A stretch of DNA of 64,000 nt, taken from the NCBI RefSeq assembly GCF_030283205.1, contig NZ_JASNWF010000021.1, positions 1 to 64,000 of the forward strand, in the 5' to 3' direction. Below the pieces are notes generated by a model. The model was not told the DNA's origin, ran no database searches, and saw only the letters and a list, made by a program, of their open reading frames with translations. The position numbers and the translations under genes are program-made. This DNA is from Actinomadura opuntiae. Lineage in GTDB: Bacteria > Actinomycetota > Actinomycetes > Streptosporangiales > Streptosporangiaceae. This document shows, piece after piece, positions 1 through 6,654 of this stretch. Within the stretch, counting starts at the first letter, position 1. Every line of letters begins with the position of its first letter.

Positions 1-47
1 TCGGTGACGCTCTCGCCGAGCTGGGGCATAGTGACGGAGACCGGCAT
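1..47 (-). CDS. sucB: Dihydrolipoamide acyltransferase (E2), 5' end only
   Basis: Only the first 15 codons lie in the window. They read MPVSVTMPQLGESVT, the classic start of the lipoyl domain of 2-oxoacid dehydrogenase E2 subunits (2-oxoglutarate or pyruvate type). An AAGGAG box lies 12 nt before the ATG. The gene starts 43 bp downstream of the lpdA stop on the same strand, the usual E3-E2 order of actinobacterial loci. E2 carries the lipoyl arm that E3 (LpdA) reoxidises. Which 2-oxoacid it serves cannot be told from 15 residues, so the symbol is provisional. Confidence 0.8.
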   Translation of the reverse strand, partial: MPVSVTMPQLGESVT

Positions 48-90
48 GGCTCTCAGCGACTCCTTCGAGAAAATTACTGTGCGCGGCTGT

Positions 91-1485
91 TCAGCCGTGC
101 ACGTGCAACGGCTTGCCGGCGAGCGCGAGGTGCGCCTCGCCGACCGCCTCGGACTGGGTCGGGTGGGGGTGGATCAGCTGGGCGACCTCGCTCGGGAGGG
201 CCTCCCAGTTGTAGATGAGCTGGCCCTCGGCGATCAGCTCGCCGACGCGCGCGCCGACCATGTGCAGGCCGAGGACGGGGCCGTCCACGGCCGCGATCAC
301 CTTGACCTCGCCCTGCGTCCCCAGGATCTTGCTCTTGGGGTTGCCGGCCAGGTCGTAGGTGACCTCGTTGATCTCGTACCCGCGCTCGCGGGCCATCGCC
401 GAGGTGATGCCCACCGAGGCGACCTCGGGATCGGAGTAGGTGATGCGCGGCACGCCGTCGTAGTCGATCGGCGCGGGGGCGAGCCCGCCGAGCCGCTCGG
501 CGACGAGGATGCCCTCGGCGAAGCCGACGTGGGCCAGCTGCGGCGTGGCGACCAGGTCGCCGACCGCCGAGATCGTGGGGACGCTGGTGCGGCAGAACTC
601 GTCGACCTTCACGTAGCCGCGCTCGAGCTCGACGCCGGCCTCCTCCAGGCCGATGCCGTCGGAGACGGGCCCGCGGCCCACCGCCACCAGCAGCAGCTCG
701 GCGTCGACGACCTTGCCGCCTTCCAGCGTGACGGAGATGCCGCCCTGCGTCGTCTTGGCGCTCTCGAACCGGGTGCCGAGCTCGAACTTGATGCCGCGCT
801 TGCGGAACGCGCGCTCCAGCCGCTTGGAGCTGGACTCCTCCTCCAGCGGCAGCAGGTGGGGCAGGGCCTCGACGATGGTGACCTCGGCGCCGAACGAGCG
901 CCAGACGCTGGCGAACTCCACGCCGATGACGCCGCCGCCGAGAATGATCACCGAGCCGGGGACGTGCTCCAGCCGCAGCGCGTGGTCGCTGGAGATCACG
1001 CGCTCGCCGTCGATCTCCAGCCCGGGCAGCGACTTCGGCGCCGACCCGGTGCCGAGCACGATGTGCTGGCCCTCGAGCGCGAGCGTGCGGCCGTCGGGCG
1101 TGCGGACCTCGACGGTCGTCGGGCCGGCCAGCCGGCCCTCGCCCTGGACGACCTCGATCCCGCGCGACTTGATCAGCCCCGTGAGGCCCTTCACCGTCGT
1201 GGAGACGACCCGGTCCTTGTAGGCGTTGACGCCGGCGACGTCGATGCCCTCGAACGCGGCCTTCACGCCGAACCTCGCGGCCTCGCGGGTCTGGTCGGCC
1301 ACCTCGGCCGCGTGCAGCAGCGCCTTGGTGGGGATGCAGCCGCGGTTGAGGCACGTCCCGCCGAGCGACTCGTCGCGCTCGACGAGCGCGACCGACCTGC
1401 CGAGTTCGGCGGCGCGCAGCGCGCACGCGTAGCCGCCGCTGCCGGCACCCAGGACCACGATGTCGTAGGGGCCGTTATTCGCCAC
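91..1485 (-). CDS. lpdA: Dihydrolipoyl dehydrogenase (E3)
   Basis: The 464-residue product reoxidises dihydrolipoamide on 2-oxoacid dehydrogenase E2 subunits with FAD and NAD+. Visible features are the N-terminal FAD Rossmann motif GAGSGGYACALRAAELG (from residue 13), the redox-active disulfide in GGTCLNRGC (C45 and C50), a second NAD-binding GGGVIGVEFA motif, and the C-terminal HPHPTQSEAVGEAHLA segment holding the catalytic His/Glu pair. Length is normal for the family. It is followed by the E2 gene on the same strand, which supports a dehydrogenase role rather than a stray disulfide reductase. The start is the ATG giving MANNGPYDIVVLGAG. Confidence 0.96.
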   Translation of the reverse strand: MANNGPYDIVVLGAGSGGYACALRAAELGRSVALVERDESLGGTCLNRGCIPTKALLHAAEVADQTREAARFGVKAAFEGIDVAGVNAYKDRVVSTTVKGLTGLIKSRGIEVVQGEGRLAGPTTVEVRTPDGRTLALEGQHIVLGTGSAPKSLPGLEIDGERVISSDHALRLEHVPGSVIILGGGVIGVEFASVWRSFGAEVTIVEALPHLLPLEEESSSKRLERAFRKRGIKFELGTRFESAKTTQGGISVTLEGGKVVDAELLLVAVGRGPVSDGIGLEEAGVELERGYVKVDEFCRTSVPTISAVGDLVATPQLAHVGFAEGILVAERLGGLAPAPIDYDGVPRITYSDPEVASVGITSAMARERGYEINEVTYDLAGNPKSKILGTQGEVKVIAAVDGPVLGLHMVGARVGELIAEGQLIYNWEALPSEVAQLIHPHPTQSEAVGEAHLALAGKPLHVHG

Positions 1486-1633
1486 TGGACGCTCCCTTTC
1501 CCCGGAGACGGCACCGCGCGGGCCGCGGCGCCCTCGGGCGGGACGAACCCGTAACGGGCCCCCACCGCCACGAGAAATCTATTGTGTCCCGCCCCGGCCG
1601 GTGCCGGGCGGCCCCCGCGAAATCCCGGCGGCC

Positions 1634-3112
1634 CTACAGGATCCCGGCCGCGAGGTCCTCGGCGATCTGGACCAGCGTGCGGGTCGCCGCCCCGGTGCCG
1701 CCCTTCGGGGTGTACCCGTAGGCCTCGCCCTGCTGGAACGAGGGGCCGGCGATGTCGAGGTGCGCCCACTTCACGCCGTCCGGGACGAACTCCTTGAGGA
1801 AGACGCCGGCGACCAGCATCCCGCCCCAGCGGTCGCCGCTGATGTTGGCGATGTCGGCGACCGACGAGTCGAGCCCCTTGCGCAGCTCGGCCGGCAGCGG
1901 CATGCCCCAGGAGGCCTCCCCGGCGCGCTCGGCCGCCGCCACCACTTTCTCACGGACGCCGTCGTCGTTGGCCATGACCCCGGCGGTCCGGCTGCCGAGC
2001 GCGACCAGCTGCGCGCCGGTCAGCGTGGCCACGTCCACGACCAGGTCGGGGGAGTCCTCGCCGGAGCGGACCAGCGCGTCGGCGAGCACGAGGCGCCCCT
2101 CGGCGTCGGTGTTGAGGACCTCGACGGTCTTGCCGCCGTAGATGCGCAGCACGTCGGACGGGCGCTGGGCGCTGCCGCTCGGCATGTTCTCGGCGATGGC
2201 CAGGTAGCCGACGACGTTGACCTTCGGGGCCAGCTCGGCGATGGCGGCCATCGCGCCGAGCACCGCGCCGGCGCCGCCCATGTCGGACTTCATCCAGTCC
2301 ATGGAGCCGGCCGGCTTCAGCGACAGGCCGCCGGAGTCGAAGGTGATGCCCTTGCCGACCAGCGCGAGGGTCTTGGTCGCCTCCGGGTGGCCGTAGGACA
2401 GCCGGACGAGCCGGGGCGGGTTCACCGAGCCCTGCCCGACGCCGGTGATGCCGCCGTAGCCGCCGTCCACCAGCGCCTTCTCGTCGAAGACCTCGATGCC
2501 GAGGCCGCTGTCGCGGGCGACCCGCTCGGCCTCGTTCGCGAGGTCCTCGGGGGTGAGGTCGGAGGGCGGGGTGTTGACCAGGTCGCGCACGAGGTTGACC
2601 GCGGACGCCAGCACCCGGGCGCGCTCGACGGCGACGTCGGTGGCGGCGGGGGCGACCAGGCGGATCTCGCCGACCGGGCTCTTGTGCCCGTCGCCGGTCC
2701 GGTAGGAGTCGAAGGAGTAGGCGCCGAGCAGCGCGCCCAGCGCGACGGCCTCGGCCTCGGCGGCGTCCCCGGCGGGCAGCGCGACCGCGACCTTCGCGGA
2801 CCCGGCCAGCGCGCGGACGGCGGCGCCGGCGGCGCGGCGCAGGTCCTCGGCGGTGGGGCCGTCGCCCAGCCCGGCGGCGACGACCACCGGGGCGGTGACG
2901 GCGCCCAGCGTGGGCAGCTTGGTGATCTCGCCGGCCTTGCCGGTGGCGCCGAGCGCGCCGAGCGCCGTGGCGAGCCTCCCGTCCAGGGCGCGGTCGAGGT
3001 CCTCGGCGCCGGCGGCGGGCGCGGCCCCCGCGTCCGCCGGGACGGCTCCGATCACGATGGCGTCGACGTCGAGGCCGGCCAGGTCTGCGCTGTCAAGTCC
3101 GATGCTCGTCAC
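1634..3112 (-). CDS. pepA: Leucyl aminopeptidase (M17 family)
   Basis: This is a cytosolic zinc/manganese aminopeptidase of peptide turnover, predicted at 492 residues. The C-terminal M17 catalytic domain is clear: VGKGITFDSGGLSLKP (metal-binding Lys and Asp), MKSDMGGAGAVLGA and the signature NTDAEGRLVLADAL. The N-terminal macro-like domain is less conserved. I chose the GTG giving MTSIGLDSADLAG because it has a GGGAGG box upstream and matches family length; the frame stays open 63 codons further but that extension is arginine/proline-rich and unlike the family. The spacer to the GGGAGG box is long (about 16 nt), so the exact start is uncertain. Confidence 0.93.
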   Translation of the reverse strand: MTSIGLDSADLAGLDVDAIVIGAVPADAGAAPAAGAEDLDRALDGRLATALGALGATGKAGEITKLPTLGAVTAPVVVAAGLGDGPTAEDLRRAAGAAVRALAGSAKVAVALPAGDAAEAEAVALGALLGAYSFDSYRTGDGHKSPVGEIRLVAPAATDVAVERARVLASAVNLVRDLVNTPPSDLTPEDLANEAERVARDSGLGIEVFDEKALVDGGYGGITGVGQGSVNPPRLVRLSYGHPEATKTLALVGKGITFDSGGLSLKPAGSMDWMKSDMGGAGAVLGAMAAIAELAPKVNVVGYLAIAENMPSGSAQRPSDVLRIYGGKTVEVLNTDAEGRLVLADALVRSGEDSPDLVVDVATLTGAQLVALGSRTAGVMANDDGVREKVVAAAERAGEASWGMPLPAELRKGLDSSVADIANISGDRWGGMLVAGVFLKEFVPDGVKWAHLDIAGPSFQQGEAYGYTPKGGTGAATRTLVQIAEDLAAGIL

Positions 3113-3420
3113 GTAGTCCGATGTTAGTCCTCCCGTTGACCGGTTTCGCCCTTTTGGATCAAGCATTGCCGGGCCCGGAACCTGCCGCTGCCTGCCGGAT
3201 CGCGGTCGGTCGCCGGGTCGGGCGGTCGCCGGCCCGGCGGGCCGGGGCGGCGGGGCGCGGGCGCCGCGGCGCCGGCGGCGTGCGCGCGGAGGCGGCGGCA
3301 CGTGCGGCGGTGAAGGCGGCGTAGGGGGTGGCGGAACCCCGGCGGTTCTCCCTATCAGTGCAGGTCACCGGGGTGGCGGCAGGTTTTCGGGTGGCGTTGC
3401 CGGACCGGTATTCCCCTATT

Positions 3421-3437
3421 CCTATTGATTTAGTAGG
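3421..3437. promoter_or_regulatory. AT-rich operator candidate before the ferredoxin-ABC-flavoprotein operon
   Basis: The intergenic stretch 3113-3474 holds no convincing gene. Within it, CCTATTGATTTAGTAGG is an AT-rich island in otherwise extremely GC-rich DNA, with CCTA and TAGG arms around 9 nt. It lies 37 nt before the ferredoxin ATG, so it could be an operator or overlap the promoter. The link to sulfur control is only inference from the operon content. Confidence 0.4.
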
Positions 3438-3474
3438 TTTTGCCCGGACCGGCCGCCCCACCACTGGAGAACCC

Positions 3475-3702
3475 ATGTCCCTCGTGGAGAACCGCGCCGA
3501 CGTCCCCGTGACGGTGGACGAGGCGCTCTGCATCGACGGCTGCACCCTGTGCATCGACGTCTGCCCGCTGGACGCGCTGGCGGTGCACCCGGAGACCGGC
3601 AAGGCGTACATGCACGTGGACGAGTGCTGGTACTGCGGGCCGTGCGCCGACCGCTGCCCGACCGGGGCCGTGACCGTCAACATGCCGTACCTGCTGCGCT
3701 GA
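3475..3702 (+). CDS. AprB-like 4Fe-4S ferredoxin
   Basis: A 75-residue dicluster ferredoxin. The first cluster motif is CIDGCTLCIDVCP and the second is CWYCGPCADRCP, followed by TGAVTVNMPYLLR. The C-W-x-C-x2-C-x3-CP pattern and short C-terminal tail resemble the beta subunit of adenylylsulfate reductase (AprB), an electron carrier that pairs with the AprA flavoprotein. The ATG at 3475 has a GGAGA box 6 nt upstream; the frame is open further upstream but without family similarity. It is first in an operon whose last gene encodes an AprA/FrdA-like flavoprotein, so it probably passes electrons to or from that enzyme. The physiological reaction is unknown. Confidence 0.85.
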   Translation: MSLVENRADVPVTVDEALCIDGCTLCIDVCPLDALAVHPETGKAYMHVDECWYCGPCADRCPTGAVTVNMPYLLR

Positions 3703-3710
3703 GGAATCCG

Positions 3711-5150
3711 ATGAACGCGAAGAACAGGACGCTGGCGGCCGGCGCCGCCCTCCTCCCGCTGCTCGCCGGCTGCACGGTCGCAGGGAACGCCGCCGACGGC
3801 GGCGGCTCGGGGCAGATCGTCGTGGGATACCAGTCCAAGACCATCAACACCGTCACCGCCGGGACGCTGCTGCGCTCGCTCGGCTACTTCGAGAAGCGGC
3901 TCAAGCAGCTCGGGAAGCAGGACGGCACGAAGTACTCGGTCGTGTGGCGCGACTACGACACCGGCGCGCCCATCACCGCACAGATGCTCGCCGGGAAGAT
4001 CGACATCGGCTCGATGGGCGACTACCCGCTGCTGATCAACGGCTCGCGGGCGCAGGCGCAGGGCGGCGACGCGAGGACCTCGTGGGTGGCGGTGACCGGC
4101 TACAACCTGCGCGGCTCGCTGAACGGCGTGGTCGTCGCCCCGAACTCCAAGGCCAAGACGCTGCGCGACCTCAAGGGCGAGACGGTCTCGACGAGCGTCG
4201 GCTCGGCGGGGCACGGCACGTTCGTCCAGGCGGCCCGCAAGTACGGGCTGGACCCCGCCAAGGACGTCAAGGTCGAGAACCAGCAGCCAACGGTGGGCGC
4301 GTCGGCGTTGCAGGCGGGGAGCGCGGCGGCGTTCGCGCAGTTCGTCGCCTGGCCCGGCCTGCTGGTGAACAAGGGGCAGGCGCGCCTGCTCTACGACGGC
4401 GGCCAGCTCGACGTGCCGACGTTCCACGGCGTCGTCGTCCGCAACCAGTTCGCCGAGAAAGAAGGCAAGGTGCTGGACGCGTTCCTGCGCGCGCAGATCG
4501 ACGCGACGAACTACCTGCACGCGCACCCGCTCGAGGCCGCCGAATCGGTGGCGTCCACCACCGGGCTGCCCGCCGAGACCGTGTACCTCTACAACGGCGC
4601 GGGCGGCGTCGCCACCTTCGACCCGACCATCAAGCAGCGGCTGAAGGACGCGTTCGTGCACGACGTGCCGTTCCTGAAGTCGATCGGGGTCATCCAGACG
4701 CCGCTGGACGTCGGGCCCTTCATCAACGACTCCTACATCAGGAAGGCGTACGGCTCGTCCTACGACCACGACGCCGCGTCCACCGCCAACCCCGCCGCCA
4801 TCACCGGAACCGACGAGGTCTGCAAGACCAAGGTGGACGACCCGGCGGCGGCCGGCGAGGTGTGGGTTCAGGGCGAGGACAAGACGCGGCCCGTCGCCGA
4901 CCCCGTCTGCCTGCTGAAGAACGTGCGCGCGCTCCAGGGCCAGGGGAAGAAGCTCCGGGCCGTCTACATCCCCGACGCCACCACCGGGACGCGCTGGTTC
5001 GCCGACAAGGACGTGTGGGTCGAGGACCCGTCGGCGAAGGCGCAGCAGCGGTTCAAGCCGTTCGCGACGGACGAGGGCGCGCGGAAGTACGTCTCCGCCC
5101 ATTCCGGCGCCAAGGTCGTCACCTATGCCGAGGCGGTGAAGAACGCGTGA
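3711..5150 (+). CDS. ABC transporter substrate-binding lipoprotein with extra C-terminal domain
   Basis: A 479-residue lipoprotein: basic N-terminus, hydrophobic core and lipobox LLAGC with Cys21. Residues about 35-350 form an SsuA/TauA/NrtA-type periplasmic-binding fold (sulfonate, nitrate or taurine class), for example GKIDIGSMGDYPLLING and the segment SVGSAGHGTFVQAARKYGL. The protein is about 130-150 residues longer than the family norm. The tail (about 360-479) contains RWFADKDVWVEDP, then RFKPFATDEGARKYVSAHSG and ending VVTYAEAVKNA, which reads like a NosL-type accessory domain; that match is by eye only. It starts 8 nt after the ferredoxin stop (GAGGA box overlapping the stop) and overlaps the permease start by 4 nt. 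Substrate unknown. Confidence 0.85.
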   Translation: MNAKNRTLAAGAALLPLLAGCTVAGNAADGGGSGQIVVGYQSKTINTVTAGTLLRSLGYFEKRLKQLGKQDGTKYSVVWRDYDTGAPITAQMLAGKIDIGSMGDYPLLINGSRAQAQGGDARTSWVAVTGYNLRGSLNGVVVAPNSKAKTLRDLKGETVSTSVGSAGHGTFVQAARKYGLDPAKDVKVENQQPTVGASALQAGSAAAFAQFVAWPGLLVNKGQARLLYDGGQLDVPTFHGVVVRNQFAEKEGKVLDAFLRAQIDATNYLHAHPLEAAESVASTTGLPAETVYLYNGAGGVATFDPTIKQRLKDAFVHDVPFLKSIGVIQTPLDVGPFINDSYIRKAYGSSYDHDAASTANPAAITGTDEVCKTKVDDPAAAGEVWVQGEDKTRPVADPVCLLKNVRALQGQGKKLRAVYIPDATTGTRWFADKDVWVEDPSAKAQQRFKPFATDEGARKYVSAHSGAKVVTYAEAVKNA

Positions 5151-5926
5151 GCCGCTACTTGCGCTGGCCCGTCCGCGCCGCGTCCCTCCTGGCCGCGCTC
5201 GCGGTGTGGCAGCTGCTGACCGCCGCGAACGTCCGGCTGTGGGTGCGGTTCGACCGCTTCCCCGGCCCGGTGGACGTCCTGCACGAGTTCGGCCGGCAGG
5301 TCGAGCACGCCCAGTACTGGCAGGACGTCGCGCAGAGCCTCGTGCGCATCCTCACCGGATTCGCGCTCGCCGCCGTCCTCGGCGTCGCGGCGGGCATCGC
5401 CACCGCCCGGTCGCGGTGGGCGGGCGACGTCCTGCAGCCGCTGTTCGAGGTCGCCCGGCCGATCCCGGCGATCGCGCTGGTGCCGGTCGCGATCCTGCTG
5501 TTCCCCGCCAACGAGCAGGGCATCGTGTTCATCACCTTCGCCGCCGCGTTCTTCCCCGTCCTCGTCGGCACCCGGCACGCGGTGAAGGCGCTCCCGGTCG
5601 TGTGGGAGGACGCCGTCCGCACGCTGGGCGGCAGCCGGATCCGGGTGCTGCTCGGGGTCGTCCTGCCAGGGATCCTGCCGGGCGTGTTCGGCGGCCTGTC
5701 CATCGGCATGGGCGTGGCGTGGATCTGCGTGATCTCCGCCGAGATGATCTCCGGCGACTTCGGCGTCGGCTACCGGACCTGGCAGGCGTACACGATCGTC
5801 GACTACCCCGGCGTGCTCGTCGGGATGGCCACCATCGGGCTGCTCGGCTACCTCACCTCCGCCGCCGTGGAGCTGACCGGCCGCCGGCTGACCCGCTGGT
5901 TGCCCAGGGAGGAGCGCTCGTCATGA
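5147..5926 (+). CDS. ABC transporter permease, SsuC/TauC type
   Basis: A 259-residue inner-membrane permease of the sulfonate/nitrate/taurine group, with about six hydrophobic segments. The cytoplasmic coupling (EAA) loop is seen as EDAVRTLGGSRIRVLLGVVLPGILPG. It starts with a GTG that overlaps the stop of the binding-protein gene (GTGA) and ends with a TGA overlapped by the ATPase ATG (ATGA), indicating translational coupling. It should form a homodimeric channel served by the ATPase encoded next. The family assignment is strong; the transported compound is not known. Confidence 0.92.
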   Translation: MSRYLRWPVRAASLLAALAVWQLLTAANVRLWVRFDRFPGPVDVLHEFGRQVEHAQYWQDVAQSLVRILTGFALAAVLGVAAGIATARSRWAGDVLQPLFEVARPIPAIALVPVAILLFPANEQGIVFITFAAAFFPVLVGTRHAVKALPVVWEDAVRTLGGSRIRVLLGVVLPGILPGVFGGLSIGMGVAWICVISAEMISGDFGVGYRTWQAYTIVDYPGVLVGMATIGLLGYLTSAAVELTGRRLTRWLPREERSS

Positions 5927-6654
5927 GCGGACTCGAACTGCGGGCCGAGGGCGTGACGCTCGGCTACGGCGGCCGGGCCGTCGTCACGGGGCTCGACCTG
6001 ACCGCCGAGGCCGGCGAGATCCTCGCCGTGCTCGGGCCGTCCGGCTGCGGCAAGTCGACGCTGCTGCGCGCGTTCGCCGGGCTGCTGCCGGTCGTGTCCG
6101 GCCGCCTGCTCGCCGGCGGCGAGCCGGTCACCGGGCCGTCCGCCGACCGCGCGCTGATGTTCCAGGACGACGCGCTGCTGCCGTGGCGGACCGCGCGCCG
6201 CAACGTCGAGCTGGCGCTGGCGCTGCGCGGCGTCCGGCGCGCGGAGCGGCGCGCGGCGGCGGACCGCTGGCTGGCCCGGGTCGGCCTCGGCGACGCCGCC
6301 GGCCGGCTGCCCCGCGAGCTGTCGGGCGGGATGCGCCAGCGCGTCCAGCTCGCCCGGACGCTCGCCGCCGGGCCCCGCGCGATCCTCATGGACGAGCCGT
6401 TCGGCGCCCTGGACGCCCAGACCCGCGCGAGCATGCAGCGCCTACTGCTCGACGTCATCGCGGACGCGCCCGCGACCGTCGTGTTCGTCACCCACGACGT
6501 GGACGAGGCGCTGCTGATCGGGCACCGCCTCGTCGTCCTCGGCGCGGGCGGCGTCACCGCGCGGTTCCCCGTGTCCCCGTCCCGCGACGAGGTCCTCGCC
6601 GCGCTGGGGGCGGGCCCGGGGACGCGGGAGATCGAGACCAAGGAGACCGTGTGA
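5923..6654 (+). CDS. ABC transporter ATP-binding protein, SsuB/TauB type
   Basis: A 243-residue ATPase with all nucleotide-binding motifs: Walker A GPSGCGKST, Q-loop MFQDDALLPW, signature LSGGMRQRVQLAR, Walker B AILMDEPFGALD and the H-loop VFVTHDVDEALL. The Q-loop DDALLPW and overall length are typical for the sulfonate/taurine/nitrate branch. It overlaps the upstream permease by 4 nt and the downstream flavoprotein gene by one base (TGATG), so transport and redox genes are one transcription unit. Confidence 0.93.
   Translation: MSGLELRAEGVTLGYGGRAVVTGLDLTAEAGEILAVLGPSGCGKSTLLRAFAGLLPVVSGRLLAGGEPVTGPSADRALMFQDDALLPWRTARRNVELALALRGVRRAERRAAADRWLARVGLGDAAGRLPRELSGGMRQRVQLARTLAAGPRAILMDEPFGALDAQTRASMQRLLLDVIADAPATVVFVTHDVDEALLIGHRLVVLGAGGVTARFPVSPSRDEVLAALGAGPGTREIETKETV

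Noticed and set aside
4..1554. 516-codon plus-strand frame over lpdA
   Set aside because: The minus strand encodes a complete dihydrolipoyl dehydrogenase. The plus frame has no recognisable sequence.
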